DNA of 47,038 bases from Maricaulis sp. (GCA_002692855.1 NZMJ01000156.1:1-47038); one strand, 5' to 3'; shown: positions 1-10,359, counted from the stretch's first letter. A program made the numbers and translations. The notes: generated from the sequence alone by a model not told the origin.

Positions 1-1
1 G

Positions 2-733
2 ACCGAGGCAGCGGCGGACCAGGCGATGCGGCTGGTCGAGCAGGGGGCCGAGGTGCTGGACGTCGGGGGCGAGAGCACCCGGCCGGGCGCCGAGCCGGTG
101 AGCGAAGCCGACGAGATCGCACGCACCGTCCCCGTGATCGAGGCGTTGCGCCGTGAAACCGGCCTGCCGATCTCCATCGACACCATGAAGCCCGAGGTCG
201 CGCGCGCAGCGTTCGCTGTCGGTGCAAGCATCTGGAACGACGTCAACGCGCTGCGCGCGCCGGGTGCGCTGGAAGCCGCCGCCAGCCTCGACGCACTTGT
301 CTGCCTGATGCACATGCGCGGCGAGCCACGCACCATGCAGGACAATCCGCGCTATGACGATGTCGCGCGCGAGGTCGAGACCTACCTCATGGAACGCACG
401 GAGGCGGCGATTGCCGCCGGTATTTCGCGCAGCAAAATCTGGATCGATCCGGGCATCGGCTTTGGAAAGACGCTCGAACATAATCTCGAATTGCTGCGCA
501 GCATTCCGGACTTGACGCGGCACGGATTTCCGCTGCTGATCGGCGCGTCGCGAAAGCGATTTATTGCGGCAATAGACGATACAGGACAGGCAGATAAACG
601 ACTGGGGGGTTCGCTCGCCGTGGCCTTGCATGCTGCAGCAAAAGGTGCAGCAATTTTGCGGGTTCATGACGTGCGCGAAACGGTCCAGGCGCTGAGAGTC
701 CAGGCAGCAATCGGAGGCGAGCAGTCCGCATGA
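2..733 (+). CDS. folP: Dihydropteroate synthase, 5' end cut by window
   Basis: Joins 6-hydroxymethyl-dihydropterin pyrophosphate to p-aminobenzoate in cytosolic folate synthesis. The reading frame is open to the first base of the window, so the N-terminus (about 30-40 residues, including the usual NVTPDSF motif) lies outside. Visible family motifs, in order, are DVGGESTRPGA, SIDTMKPEVA, WNDVNALR, LMHMRGEPRTMQ, IDPGIGFGKT and LIGASRKRF, which together form the pterin and pABA sites of the TIM barrel. The stop overlaps the start of the next gene (ATGA), suggesting translational coupling. folP often precedes glmM in related genomes; here glmM is about 26 kb away beside pseC. The identification is secure; only the start is unknown. 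Confidence 0.96.
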   Translation, partial: TEAAADQAMRLVEQGAEVLDVGGESTRPGAEPVSEADEIARTVPVIEALRRETGLPISIDTMKPEVARAAFAVGASIWNDVNALRAPGALEAAASLDALVCLMHMRGEPRTMQDNPRYDDVAREVETYLMERTEAAIAAGISRSKIWIDPGIGFGKTLEHNLELLRSIPDLTRHGFPLLIGASRKRFIAAIDDTGQADKRLGGSLAVALHAAAKGAAILRVHDVRETVQALRVQAAIGGEQSA

Positions 734-1359
734 GTTTCACACTCTATGGCGCGCCCGGAACCGGGTCTGTCTGCGTCGAGACCGTACTCGAACTGATCGG
801 AGCCGGATTTCGGTTCGTCCCGGCCTCGCCGTTCGAGGACGGGGAAGAAGTGGCGCGCCTGAAAGCGGTGAACCCGCTGCTCCAGGTACCGGCGCTGGAG
901 CTGCCCGACGGCACGATCATGACCGAGAGCGCCGCGATCCTGCTTTACCTGACCGAGACCTACCCGGATGCCGGGCTGGCTCCGGCCCCGGGTACGGCGG
1001 AACGTGCCGTCTTCCTGCGCTGGCTGACCTTCCTGGCCGCGAATTTCTATTCGACCTATGCGATCAGCGACAAGCCGGGACGCTTCTACGAGGACCCATC
1101 AGGCCACGACATGCTGGTCCGCGGCGCGCTGGCCCGGCGCCGGGCGCTGTGGCAGCTGATGGAAGCGCAGGTCGAACCGGCACCCTATTTGTGTGGCGCG
1201 AACATGAATGTGCTCGACATCTACACGGCGATGATGAGCCACTGGTCACCCGGCCGCGCCTGGTTCAAGGCCAATTGCCCTGTCCTGGCGCAATCCGTGG
1301 CCCGCACCGAGGCACACGACGTGGTCGCGCGCGTGTTTGCGCGAAACTTTGACGACTAG
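730..1359 (+). CDS. Glutathione S-transferase family protein
   Basis: A 209-residue cytosolic GST-like protein. The N-terminal thioredoxin-like half starts [11 protein letters not shown] and carries the cis-proline region (LLQVPALEL) and the glutathione-contacting ESAAILLYL segment near residues 66-74. The C-terminal half is the all-helical GST domain. Substrate cannot be told from sequence: conjugation, peroxidase and stress roles are all possible. It starts inside the folP stop (ATGA overlap), so it is probably co-transcribed with folP. Its TAG stop shares the tetranucleotide CTAG with the stop of the convergent transketolase gene. Confidence 0.88.
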   Translation: MSFTLYGAPGTGSVCVETVLELIGAGFRFVPASPFEDGEEVARLKAVNPLLQVPALELPDGTIMTESAAILLYLTETYPDAGLAPAPGTAERAVFLRWLTFLAANFYSTYAISDKPGRFYEDPSGHDMLVRGALARRRALWQLMEAQVEPAPYLCGANMNVLDIYTAMMSHWSPGRAWFKANCPVLAQSVARTEAHDVVARVFARNFDD

Positions 1360-3350
1360 AGGCGCTTGGCCATTTCCTCGACCGCCCGGTCGACCGTAAT
1401 GCCGAAATGGGCGAACAGGTCATCGATGGGCCCGCATTCGCCAAAGCTTTCCATGCCGACGAAACCGCCTTCAATTCCGATCCAGGCGTCCCAGCCAAAG
1501 CGCAGGGCCGCTTCGATCGCGACGCGGGGCAAACCGGCCGGCAGAACCGCTTCGCGATAGGCCGCGTCCTGCTGCGCAAACAAGTCCAGACAGGGCGCCG
1601 AGACGACGCGGATGCTGTGGCCCTTGGCGGCCAGGGCCTCGGCGGCATCGACCGCGATCTTCACTTCCGAACCGGTCGCGATGAAAACCCCGTCCGTTCC
1701 GTCACGAAGCACGTAGGCTCCGCGTGCCGACAGGTTCTCGCTGCCATCATCCGAGCGCAGGAAGGGCAATTTCTGACGGGAGAGCGCCAGCACAGACGGA
1801 CCATCGGTCGCGTTGGCAGCGGCTTCCCAGCATTCTGCCGTCTCCAGCGCATCGGCGGGACGGAAGACGAGCACATTCGGCATCGCGCGCAGCGAAGCGA
1901 GATGCTCGACCGGCTGGTGCGTCGGACCATCCTCGCCAAGACCAATGGAGTCGTGCGTGAAAACATAGGTGACCGGCTGACGCATCAGGGCGGCCAGCCG
2001 GATCGACGGGCGGCAATAGTCGGCAAAGACCAGGAAGGTCCCGATATAGGGCCGTACGCCGCCATGCAGGCTCATTCCGTTGGCGCATGCGGCCATGCCG
2101 TGTTCGCGCACGCCGAAGTGGATGTAGCGGCCGGAATAATCGTCGGCGCTGAGAACCGGCTGGTCCTTCGCCCTGGTCAGGTTTGACCCGGTAAGGTCGG
2201 CCGATCCGCCGGCCAGTTCCGGCCAGGCGGGAACGAGGCGGTCGAGGGTCTGGCCCGACGAGGCGCGCGAGGCGATCGACGGACGTTCCGCGGCCAGTTC
2301 CTTGCGGTACTGCGCCATCACCTTTGCGGTCGTCTCAGGCATGTCCGGAGCCAGGCTGGCGATGAATTCAGCCTGCCGACCCGATGCGGCAAGCCGGTCT
2401 TGCCAAGCGGCCCGTTCGGCGACCGCGCGGCGACCGGCGGCATTCCATTCGGCGACGACATCGTCGGGAAGCTCGAAGTCGCCATGGGCCCATTTCAGGG
2501 CTTCCCGCGTCGCCTTGATCTCGTCGGCGCCCAGCGGTGCTCCGTGCGAGGACGCTTTGCCCGCCTTGGTGGGCGCGCCATATCCGATTGTCGTGCGGCA
2601 GGCGATCAGGACCGGCTTGTCGCTGGACCTGGCATTGACCAGTGCAGCGTCGATCGCTTCGGGGTCGTGCCCGTCGACGCGGCAGACCTGCCAGTTGGCG
2701 GCCTCGAAGCGTTTCAGGACATCCATGGACTCCGACAGGCGGGTATCGCCGTCGATTGAAATCTCGTTGTCGTCCCACAGCACGACCAGGCGGTTCAGCT
2801 TCAGATGACCGGCCAGCGAGATCGCCTCGTGGCTGATGCCTTCCTGCAAGTCACCATCCGACGCGATCACATAGGTGTGGTGATCAACGAGATCGTCGCC
2901 GAAGCGCGCATTGGTCATCCGTTCGGCCAACGCAAAGCCGACCGCGGTCGAAATGCCCTGTCCCAGCGGCCCGGTCGTCATCTCGACACCCGCCGTGTGA
3001 CCGTATTCGGGGTGGCCGGGGGTCTTGGAGCCGAGCTGGCGGAAGTTGCGGATCTCGTCGAGCGTTACATCCTCGCTCCCCGTCAGGTGCAGGAGCGAAT
3101 AGATCAGCATCGAGCCATGACCGGCCGACAGGATGAACCGGTCACGGTCGGGCCAGGCCGGGTCGGCCGCATCGAATTTCAGGTGCCGGGTCCAGAGCAC
3201 CGTCGCAACGTCCGCCATCCCCATCGGCATTCCGGGGTGACCGGAATTCGCGGCTTCGACGGCATCCATCGACAAGGCCCGAATGGCATTGGCGAGGTGG
3301 CGCATGCGCGCCGGGTCGATGCGGGTTTCAGCGGCGGTCTCGACGGTCAT
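1356..3350 (-). CDS. tkt: Transketolase
   Basis: ThDP-dependent transfer of two-carbon units in the non-oxidative pentose phosphate pathway; it interconverts xylulose-5-P, ribose-5-P, sedoheptulose-7-P and erythrose-4-P. The 664-residue length fits the family (E. coli TktA is 663). Motifs include SGHPGMPMG near the N-terminus, the ThDP-binding [17 protein letters not shown] in the pyrimidine domain, and [17 protein letters not shown] chose the ATG at 3350 because GGGGAC lies just upstream; an ORF 63 bases longer adds residues unlike the family. Sedoheptulose-7-phosphate, one of its products, is the precursor of the heptoses implied further downstream. It is convergent with the GST gene. Confidence 0.96.
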   Translation of the reverse strand: MTVETAAETRIDPARMRHLANAIRALSMDAVEAANSGHPGMPMGMADVATVLWTRHLKFDAADPAWPDRDRFILSAGHGSMLIYSLLHLTGSEDVTLDEIRNFRQLGSKTPGHPEYGHTAGVEMTTGPLGQGISTAVGFALAERMTNARFGDDLVDHHTYVIASDGDLQEGISHEAISLAGHLKLNRLVVLWDDNEISIDGDTRLSESMDVLKRFEAANWQVCRVDGHDPEAIDAALVNARSSDKPVLIACRTTIGYGAPTKAGKASSHGAPLGADEIKATREALKWAHGDFELPDDVVAEWNAAGRRAVAERAAWQDRLAASGRQAEFIASLAPDMPETTAKVMAQYRKELAAERPSIASRASSGQTLDRLVPAWPELAGGSADLTGSNLTRAKDQPVLSADDYSGRYIHFGVREHGMAACANGMSLHGGVRPYIGTFLVFADYCRPSIRLAALMRQPVTYVFTHDSIGLGEDGPTHQPVEHLASLRAMPNVLVFRPADALETAECWEAAANATDGPSVLALSRQKLPFLRSDDGSENLSARGAYVLRDGTDGVFIATGSEVKIAVDAAEALAAKGHSIRVVSAPCLDLFAQQDAAYREAVLPAGLPRVAIEAALRFGWDAWIGIEGGFVGMESFGECGPIDDLFAHFGITVDRAVEEMAKRL

Positions 3351-3512
3351 TCGTGTCCCCAGAGGTGCGGAATTGGCGCGGCAGACGGATCCGGAAGGGA
3401 ATCGCATCTTCACAGGCCTGTGTATAGCGCGGCAGTGTTACCTTCGCGCGTCAGAAAACGGGAGTCCGGTCCTCAGTCCCGCTTACGCGGGTGGCAAGAA
3501 CGGGATAAATTG

Positions 3513-3525
3513 CCTCCAGTGGAGG
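3513..3525 (+). promoter_or_regulatory. Hairpin burying the Shine-Dalgarno of the SMP-30-like gene
   Basis: CCTCC, AGT, GGAGG forms a perfect five-base-pair stem whose 3' arm is the gene's own Shine-Dalgarno, five bases before the ATG. The 5' arm is identical to the anti-Shine-Dalgarno of 16S rRNA. It could reduce initiation until opened, but a five-pair stem with a three-base loop is only marginally stable. Confidence 0.4.
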
Positions 3526-3530
3526 AAATC

Positions 3531-4610
3531 ATGCGAATTCTCGCCGTTGTTTTAGCAAGTTTTGTGGTTGTCTTCGCGATCTGGTGGGCGTGGCCGGCAC
3601 GCATTGATCCCGCCTATTGGGATGAACCCGAACCCCCGGAACTCAGCGGCGTGCTGGAACCCGACGGGGCGCTGGCGCGCGCCGGTGCGCGCGGCGACGG
3701 CCTGATTCACTCCAGCGAGGATATCGCGCTGGCGCCCGGCGGCGGCTTCTACACCGGCCAGCCGGACGGAACGCTGATGTGGGTTTCGCAGAACGGCCGC
3801 GAGGCGCGCGTCGTCGCCCGGATCACCGACAACCGCCCGGTGCTTGGCCTGCAATGGCATCCCGAGGGCCGCCTGATCGCGGCAGCGTCGGACGGCGTCT
3901 ATGCCGTCGACGTCGATTCCGGGCGCGTCGAACTGATCTCGCGCGGGCCAGACGACCGGCCGTTCGGTTTCGCCGACGATCTCGACATCGCCGAGGACGG
4001 GACGATCTATGTCACCGACGCTTCCTGGTATTGGGCCAATGGCGTCGGCGAGCCGAGTTTCCAGTACGACATGGCCGAGAATCGGCCTTACGGCCTGTTC
4101 TACGCCCTCCAAATGAACGGGACGATCGAGCTTGTTCGCGAGGGCCTCTATTTCGCCAATGGCGTGGCGATGGCGGCGGACGGGCAATCGGTCTTCGTGA
4201 TCGAGACGTTCCGCTATCGCCTGTCGCGCTACTGGATCGAGGGTCCGCGCGCCGGTGAGTGGGAAATTGTCGCCGACAACCTGCCCGGCATCCCCGACGG
4301 GGTGACAGGTGACGGCACCGGCAGGCTCTATATCGCGATGGATACCCAGCGCGTGGCATTGCTGCGCTTCATGCACCGCAATCCCTTCTGGACCCGGATG
4401 CTGACGAAATTGCCGGAATTCGTATGGCTGCGCTCGGGTCCGCCGCGCGGCTTCATCCTCGTCGTCGACGAGCAAGGCGAGTATCTCGACAGCTGGCACG
4501 ATCCCGACGGACGGTGGGGCCTGATTGCCAATGTGGTCCCTGATGGCGAGGGCCGGCTTTATATCGGCTCGCTGACCGAGCCGCGCGCGGGGGTGTTCGT
4601 GATCCCTTGA
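3531..4610 (+). CDS. SMP-30/strictosidine-synthase-like beta-propeller protein, membrane anchored
   Basis: A 359-residue protein with an uncleaved-looking hydrophobic N-terminal segment (about residues 2-22, ending WWAWPAR), followed by a six-bladed-propeller-type sequence. Repeating blade motifs such as DLDIAEDGTIYVTDAS, FANGVAMAADGQSVFV and IPDGVTGDGTGRLYIA match the SMP-30/APMAP/strictosidine synthase superfamily (lactonase- or esterase-like hydrolases). The likely location is the periplasmic face of the inner membrane. The start is clear: GGAGG sits five bases before ATG, and the longer upstream frame is the antisense of tkt. The TGA stop lies within a palindrome shared with the convergent phosphatase gene. 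The substrate is unknown. Confidence 0.85.
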   Translation: MRILAVVLASFVVVFAIWWAWPARIDPAYWDEPEPPELSGVLEPDGALARAGARGDGLIHSSEDIALAPGGGFYTGQPDGTLMWVSQNGREARVVARITDNRPVLGLQWHPEGRLIAAASDGVYAVDVDSGRVELISRGPDDRPFGFADDLDIAEDGTIYVTDASWYWANGVGEPSFQYDMAENRPYGLFYALQMNGTIELVREGLYFANGVAMAADGQSVFVIETFRYRLSRYWIEGPRAGEWEIVADNLPGIPDGVTGDGTGRLYIAMDTQRVALLRFMHRNPFWTRMLTKLPEFVWLRSGPPRGFILVVDEQGEYLDSWHDPDGRWGLIANVVPDGEGRLYIGSLTEPRAGVFVIP

Positions 4611-4616
4611 GGGATC
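4601..4616. terminator. Palindrome spanning both convergent stop codons
   Basis: GATCCCT, TG, AGGGATC is a perfect seven-base-pair inverted repeat. It contains the whole TGA of the SMP-30-like gene (4608-4610) and two of the three bases of the TGA of the phosphatase gene (4615-4617). No T-run follows on either strand, so it is not a textbook intrinsic terminator; a bidirectional pause or transcript-end stabiliser is possible. Confidence 0.3.
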
Positions 4617-5490
4617 AATCGACCCGCACCAGCAGCGCGGTGGCGTCATCCTTCGTTTTCAGACGGCCGATCTTCGCGTCGTCCTCGGGGTTGCGCTCGG
4701 CCTGGCGCAGGTCATTGACCAGTGACAGCAAGCCGTCGTCTTCAAGCGCACGCGCCATCAAAGTGTCGACCGTATAGAGACCATAGGGCTCGACGAGGCG
4801 GAAGAAGCCGTCGGACATCAAAAGGACGTGGTCGCCTTCGGACACCTTGACCCGGTTTTCCTCGGCGCGGGCCGCCGCCTGAGGATGCAATGAGAAGACC
4901 CAGTGGTGGCCTTCGGTATTCATCCGGTCGCGCGCTTCGCGGGCCTTGGCAAAGCCGCCGGCCTTGCCCGCCGGCTCGGCGAGTTGCTGGCGGTTGCTGG
5001 CATGTTCGGCCCGGATCAGGTCCAGCTGGCCGACGAAATGCGCCTTTCCACCGGTATGGACGATGGCAACGCAGTCGCCCAGGGCAGCGAATTCCACGGC
5101 ATCGCCCGAGGCGCGCATCCAAATCCCCCCCGCGCTCGGCAGGTTGTGGCGCGGCTCCCTGGACAGGTCGCAGAGCGCTTCCTTGCGGGCCTTTGCAGCG
5201 ACGCCGGTGATGACGCGCTCAAGATAGGCCTTCGGCGCCTCGCCTGCCTGCGGCGGGGCGGTGAGGGCGGCGTTCAGCGTGTCGGCATACCAGGCGGCAT
5301 CGCTCTCGAAGAGCAGGAGGCCTGACGCCTCGCGCTCGACCGCTTCCGGGAAGACACGGCGCGTCCCGACATCGGTCGCACCATCCACCACCCAGGCCGT
5401 GCCTGTGCCTTCGTCGAAACCGTAACGGTCATCCCCTGTGCCGGTGCCGGAGGGGAAGTTGACCGCATCGACGAAGGTGAGACCGGCCAT
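4615..5490 (-). CDS. PP2C-family serine/threonine phosphatase
   Basis: A 291-residue cytosolic protein with the metal-binding signature of PPM/PP2C phosphatases: DD near residues 20-21, VVDGATD at 34-40 (Asp-Gly metal motif), AALGDCVA in the core, LMSDGFFRL, and KTKDDATALL at the C-terminus. No membrane segment, receiver or PAS domain is attached, so it is a stand-alone catalytic domain. Related proteins dephosphorylate Ser/Thr phosphoproteins or anti-sigma-factor antagonists; no partner gene is next to it. It lies five bases downstream of yebC on the same strand and is probably in the same transcript. Confidence 0.85.
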   Translation of the reverse strand: MAGLTFVDAVNFPSGTGTGDDRYGFDEGTGTAWVVDGATDVGTRRVFPEAVEREASGLLLFESDAAWYADTLNAALTAPPQAGEAPKAYLERVITGVAAKARKEALCDLSREPRHNLPSAGGIWMRASGDAVEFAALGDCVAIVHTGGKAHFVGQLDLIRAEHASNRQQLAEPAGKAGGFAKAREARDRMNTEGHHWVFSLHPQAAARAEENRVKVSEGDHVLLMSDGFFRLVEPYGLYTVDTLMARALEDDGLLSLVNDLRQAERNPEDDAKIGRLKTKDDATALLVRVD

Positions 5491-5495
5491 GTGCG

Positions 5496-6257
5496 TTACT
5501 CCATTCCGGCGAGGGCTTCGTCCGAGAAGTCGGCATTGGAGAAGACGTTCTGGACGTCGTCGAGATCATCGAGGACTTCGAGCAGTTTCATCACGGTCGC
5601 GGCCTTGTCGGCATCGACCTCGATGAGGTTCTGCGGCTTCCAGATGATGTTGGCGGACTTTGCTTCGCCGAGCGATTCCTGCAACGCACTGGACACTTCG
5701 CCCAGATCCTCGCGGGCGCAGATGATGACGAACTCGCCGGGTTCATCCTCATCACCCTCTTCGGATGACACGTCTTCGGCACCAGCTTCGAGCGCCGCCT
5801 CGAACACGGCTTCCTCGTCGCCGATGGTGTCCGGGTAACGAATCTCGCCGACCTGGTCGAACATGAAGGCCACCGCGCCGGTCTCGCCCATGTTCCCGCC
5901 ATTCTTGGAGAAGGCGGTGCGGACGTCGGAGGCCGCGCGGTTGCGGTTGTCGGTCGAGACTTCGACGATCAGGCCGATGCCGCCGGGACCAAAGCCCTCA
6001 TAGCGGATTTCCTCATAGGCCTCGACATCCCCGCCAACCGCCTTGTCGATGGCGCGCTGGATGTTGTCCTTGGGCATGGACTGGCCCTTGGCGTTGGCCA
6101 CGGCCAGACGCAGGCGCGGATTCATGTCCGGGTCGCCGCCGCCCATCTTGGCGGCAATGGTGATTTCCTTGGACAACTTGGAGAACAGCTTGCCGCGCGC
6201 CTTGTCCTGACGACCCTTGCGGTGCTGGATATTCGCCCATTTCGAGTGCCCGGCCAT
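5496..6257 (-). CDS. yebC: YebC/PmpR (TACO1) family protein
   Basis: A 253-residue protein with the hallmark N-terminus [15 protein letters not shown] and the conserved block [11 protein letters not shown]; the family length is about 240-250. Members are described as DNA-binding regulators and, more recently, as translation factors acting at difficult peptide sequences. I chose the ATG at 6257 because GGAGG precedes it by eight bases and because it restores the family N-terminus; a start 42 bases upstream adds residues absent from homologues. A promoter-like sequence lies at 6321-6349. An acidic stretch rich in Glu/Asp occurs around residues 160-175. Confidence 0.95.
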   Translation of the reverse strand: MAGHSKWANIQHRKGRQDKARGKLFSKLSKEITIAAKMGGGDPDMNPRLRLAVANAKGQSMPKDNIQRAIDKAVGGDVEAYEEIRYEGFGPGGIGLIVEVSTDNRNRAASDVRTAFSKNGGNMGETGAVAFMFDQVGEIRYPDTIGDEEAVFEAALEAGAEDVSSEEGDEDEPGEFVIICAREDLGEVSSALQESLGEAKSANIIWKPQNLIEVDADKAATVMKLLEVLDDLDDVQNVFSNADFSDEALAGME

Positions 6258-6320
6258 GGCCGAAACCTCCTCACATGATTTCGTGTGACGCCCGGTCAAT
6301 TCCGGCGCGAACTTGGGCGT

Positions 6321-6349
6321 TGTCTAGCGCAAGCCTTCGGCGTGTCCAA
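6321..6349 (-). promoter_or_regulatory. Putative housekeeping promoter for yebC
   Basis: On the minus strand TTGGAC (6349-6344) and TAGACA (6326-6321) are separated by 17 bases. The -10 part reads GCTAGACA, close to the Caulobacter vegetative pattern GCTANAWC with a 14-base gap after the -35 block. It is 64 bases before the yebC start. Confidence 0.42.
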
Positions 6350-6420
6350 GCCAGTGATACCGATGCTTCATGCTTTGGCGCTATCGACCTGGAACCGACA
6401 GCCGACGATTGGAAGATGTG

Positions 6421-7074
6421 ATGCAGATTTTTCTCGATACCGCCGATGCCGCCCTGATCTCCGCGCACGCTGAATCCGGTCTGGTGGACGGGGTGACAAC
6501 CAATCCGTCGCTGGTTGCAAAATCCGGCGGCGACTTCATCGAAGGGCTCACGAATATCTGCGCCGCCGTCGACGGACCTGTCAGCGTCGAAGTGGTCGCC
6601 ACGGACTCGGCGGGCATGATTGCCGAAGGGCTGAAGTTGAGGTCGGTCGCGGACAATATCGTCGTCAAGCTGCCGCTGACCTTTGACGGGTTGAAAGCCT
6701 GCGCGGCGCTGACAGCGGACGGACATCCGACGAATGTTACCTTGTGCTTTTCGGTGTCGCAGGCGCTTCTGGCGGCCAAGGCAGGCGCGACCTTCGTGTC
6801 GCCCTTCATCGGAAGGCTGGATGATCGCGGCGAGGACGGGATCGGCCTGATACAGCGCATCCGCTCGGTCTATGACGAGTATGGCTACGAGACGCGCATC
6901 CTGGCTGCGTCCATCCGCAGCGTGGAACATATCGAGGGGTCGGCGCTGGCCGGGGCGGATGCGGCCACGCTGCCGCCCGCAATGTTCGAAGCGATGATCC
7001 GGCACGAATTGACCGATGCCGGGCTCGACGCCTTCCTGAAGGACTGGGAGCAGTCCGGGCGCGGGGCGATCTAG
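6421..7074 (+). CDS. Small transaldolase (fructose-6-phosphate aldolase/TalC type)
   Basis: A 217-residue class I aldolase of the short transaldolase subfamily, acting on pentose phosphate intermediates in the cytosol. Key residues visible are Asp6 in [13 protein letters not shown] near 24-30, the Schiff-base lysine Lys83 in VVKLPLT, and the phosphate-binding [11 protein letters not shown]. Length and lack of an N-terminal extension separate it from the 320-residue TalB class. I chose the ATG at 6421 because residue 1 then matches the family start; a longer frame adds 17 unlikely residues. It is divergent from yebC and functionally paired with the tkt in this window. Transaldolase and FSA activities cannot be separated by sequence alone. 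Confidence 0.92.
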   Translation: MQIFLDTADAALISAHAESGLVDGVTTNPSLVAKSGGDFIEGLTNICAAVDGPVSVEVVATDSAGMIAEGLKLRSVADNIVVKLPLTFDGLKACAALTADGHPTNVTLCFSVSQALLAAKAGATFVSPFIGRLDDRGEDGIGLIQRIRSVYDEYGYETRILAASIRSVEHIEGSALAGADAATLPPAMFEAMIRHELTDAGLDAFLKDWEQSGRGAI

Positions 7075-7098
7075 GCGTCCACTATTCCGTGGGACAAA

Positions 7099-7115
7099 CC
7101 CGGACACGTTCCGGG
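7099..7115 (-). terminator. Weak hairpin between convergent transaldolase and ymdB-like genes
   Basis: CCCGGA, CACGT, TCCGGG is a perfect six-pair stem, followed on the minus strand by GTTTG... with only three T. It sits in the 49-base gap between the two stop codons. The short T-run keeps confidence low. Confidence 0.33.
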
Positions 7116-7123
7116 AAGAACAC

Positions 7124-7945
7124 TCAAAGGTCAGGCACAACCTGTGACAACAGCCCGCCCACGCGGATCGGTTCGCAGCGCGTGGCCAGACCGGTGCGGT
7201 CATCGGTCTCCACGAACAGACCGCTCAGCGTCGCCTCGCCCTCGGCGGGGGTGAAGCGTCCGGAGCGGAGCCGCGTGGTGAAGCGCCGCAGCGGCTCTTC
7301 CTTGTCCATCCCGATGATCGAGTCGTAGTCGCCGGTCATGCCCAGGTCGGTGATATAGGCGGTTCCGCCCGGCAGGATGCGGTGGTCGGACGTGGGAACA
7401 TGGGTGTGGGTCCCGACGACGACGCTGGCGCGGCCGTCACAGAAAAAGCCCATCGCCGTCTTTTCGCTCGTGGCCTCGCCGTGGAAGTCCACGATCACCG
7501 CATCGGCGACCTGGCCCAGCGGGGCGGCAGACAGTTCGCGCTCGGCCGCGACAAAGGGATCGTCGAGCGGGTCCATGTAGAGCCGGCCCATGAGGTTGGT
7601 GACGAGGACGCTGCGGCCATCGGCGGTATGGAACAGATTGGCGCCCTTGCCCGGTATCGGCAGGTCCTGCGGGTAGTTGGCCGGGCGGATCAGGCGGGAA
7701 TCATTGTCCAGCAGGGTCAGGGCTTCGGCCTGGTCCCAGGCGTGATTGCCCAGGGTCAGCGCATCAGCGCCGGCATCGAACAGGTCTTCCGCCGTGCCGC
7801 GCGTAATCCCGAACCCGTTGGCCGCGTTCTCGGCATTGACGACGACGAAATCGAGCGCCAGCCGGCCGCGCAATCCGGGCAGGTGTTCGGCAACGGCCTT
7901 GCGGCCGGTTCGTCCAACAACGTCTCCGAAAATGGCGAGGCGCAT
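7124..7945 (-). CDS. YmdB-type metallophosphoesterase (TIGR00282 family)
   Basis: A 273-residue calcineurin-like phosphoesterase. Metal-binding motifs in order are FGDVVGRTG (Asp8), NAENAANG (Glu/Asn), TLGNHAWD (Asn-His), DFHGEATSEK and GTHTHVPTSD. The family includes Bacillus YmdB, a 2',3'-cAMP phosphodiesterase with wide effects on gene expression; the same activity here is inferred. It is a cytosolic enzyme with no signal peptide. In alphaproteobacteria it commonly accompanies zapA, 6S RNA, 5-FCL and yebC; here ahcY and the transaldolase interrupt that order. Confidence 0.92.
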   Translation of the reverse strand: MRLAIFGDVVGRTGRKAVAEHLPGLRGRLALDFVVVNAENAANGFGITRGTAEDLFDAGADALTLGNHAWDQAEALTLLDNDSRLIRPANYPQDLPIPGKGANLFHTADGRSVLVTNLMGRLYMDPLDDPFVAAERELSAAPLGQVADAVIVDFHGEATSEKTAMGFFCDGRASVVVGTHTHVPTSDHRILPGGTAYITDLGMTGDYDSIIGMDKEEPLRRFTTRLRSGRFTPAEGEATLSGLFVETDDRTGLATRCEPIRVGGLLSQVVPDL

Positions 7946-8026
7946 GTGCGGCGTCCTGTGTCAGCGTGGCGTGCGGCCTATATCGCACGAAACTGAGATG
8001 CAAGGCGGGTCTGTTCGGCCCAAGCG

Positions 8027-8055
8027 TTGAGCGTTCCGGAATCCCGTGTTAGAGC
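8027..8055 (+). promoter_or_regulatory. Putative housekeeping promoter for ahcY
   Basis: TTGAGC and TAGAGC are 17 bases apart; the -10 region reads GTTAGAGC, similar to the Caulobacter GCTANAWC pattern with a 14-base gap. It lies about 70 bases before the ahcY ATG. Confidence 0.38.
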
Positions 8056-8123
8056 CCGCGCGGCTTTACCAGAGATCCTGCCCTCTCTTTTCGTTTTTTA
8101 TGTCCCGATGAGGATTATCCGAC

Positions 8124-9524
<1,401 letters not shown>

Positions 9525-9550
9525 GCGGTCCGACACTGCTGATTGAAGGA

Positions 9551-9579
9551 CGCCCCGGACAATTGTCCGGGGCGTTTTT
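9551..9579 (+). terminator. Intrinsic terminator of ahcY
   Basis: Positions 9551-9574 form a perfect 24-base palindrome (left half CGCCCCGGACAA) directly followed by TTTTTC, 26 bases after the ahcY stop. Strong GC stem plus T-run: a textbook Rho-independent terminator. It also separates ahcY from the convergent 5-FCL gene. Confidence 0.95.
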
Positions 9580-9587
9580 CTGTCGGC

Positions 9588-10163
9588 CTACCGGTCAATC
9601 CGGACAGCGCGTTGCTCGGTGACGATCCAGTCGACCGGCTGGTCATGCTTTCCGGCGGGGACTTTGCGCACCAGCTGTTCCTCGTAACAAAGACCGACTG
9701 CGGTCACCGGCCCTTGCTCGCGCAGCCGGGCCAGCGTCATGTCGTAATACCCCGCGCCATAGCCCAGCCGGTGACCGCGCAGATCGGCGGCCAGCAGGGG
9801 CACGAGGACAAGCCTTGGCGTGGCGCGGTCGCAGTCCTGTGACGGTTCCTCGACCCCGAACGGGCCCTTCACCAATTCATCGCCCGGAGACCAGTGATGA
9901 AAAGCCAGTGGCTGGCCGCGCCCGACGACGCGCGGCAGCGCGAGGCGAACCTGTTCGAGGTGGAAGGATTCCATCAGCGGGCCGGCGTCGATCTCGGGAC
10001 CGAATGCGCGGTATCCTGAAACGACCGTGCCAATTGCTGGCCAGAGTGCGTCGGGGAAATTGTCGACCAGCGCCCGGCCGGCATCGGGATGGGTCCGGTG
10101 CGCCTGGATGCGCCGGGCCTGGGCAGCTTTTCGCGCCTGACGTTTGCGCCAGTTCAAAAACAT
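9588..10163 (-). CDS. 5-formyltetrahydrofolate cyclo-ligase
   Basis: ATP-dependent conversion of 5-formyl-THF to 5,10-methenyl-THF in the cytosol. The 191-residue protein has the basic N-terminal helix of the family (KRQARKAAQARR), the substrate-binding region, and the C-terminal signature VPLLAADLRGHRLGYGAGYYD with the glycine-rich RLGYGAGYYD loop. It lies directly downstream of the 6S RNA, a linkage kept across proteobacteria. The ATG at 10163 is only two bases past the end of the 6S closing stem, so the best Shine-Dalgarno-like bases (GGTGGA on this strand) fall inside the RNA. Confidence 0.93.
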   Translation of the reverse strand: MFLNWRKRQARKAAQARRIQAHRTHPDAGRALVDNFPDALWPAIGTVVSGYRAFGPEIDAGPLMESFHLEQVRLALPRVVGRGQPLAFHHWSPGDELVKGPFGVEEPSQDCDRATPRLVLVPLLAADLRGHRLGYGAGYYDMTLARLREQGPVTAVGLCYEEQLVRKVPAGKHDQPVDWIVTEQRAVRIDR

Positions 10164-10165
10164 GT

Positions 10166-10327
10166 GGCGGTTCCACCTGCGCCGTCGGACCCAAACCTTC
10201 CCCTGCGACCTGACAAGTCAGGTGGGCGCCGCGTGAAACGGACCACGGTCCAGAACAGAGGCAGCTCCCTAGAGGAGATGTACGGTCGGCGGGATGGTAG
10301 CTCCAAACGCACGCCGCAGATACCGCC
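10166..10327 (-). ncRNA. ssrS: 6S RNA (SsrS)
   Basis: The 196-base gap between zapA and 5-FCL is the conserved location of 6S RNA, which binds the RNA polymerase-sigma70 holoenzyme. On the minus strand the ends pair: GGCGGT (10327-10322) with ACCGCC (10171-10166), then CTGCGGCGT (10319-10311) with ACGGCGCAG (10185-10177), eight of nine pairs, across a small internal loop. Inside is a further hairpin, ACCTGACTTGTCAGGT (10223-10208). Length is about 162 nt. The boundaries are inferred from the closing stem; a promoter was not identified. Confidence 0.82.
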
Positions 10328-10359
10328 AAAACGATATGTGGCGTGCGCGGCGAGGAGAC

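Noticed and set aside
2805..3530. N-terminal extension of the SMP-30-like gene reaching into tkt
   Set aside because: It is antisense to transketolase; GGAGG and the ATG at 3531, followed by a hydrophobic anchor, give the natural start.
7990..8123. SAM- or SAH-sensing riboswitch upstream of ahcY
   Set aside because: I looked for conserved cores and multi-stem folding and saw only a promoter-like sequence.
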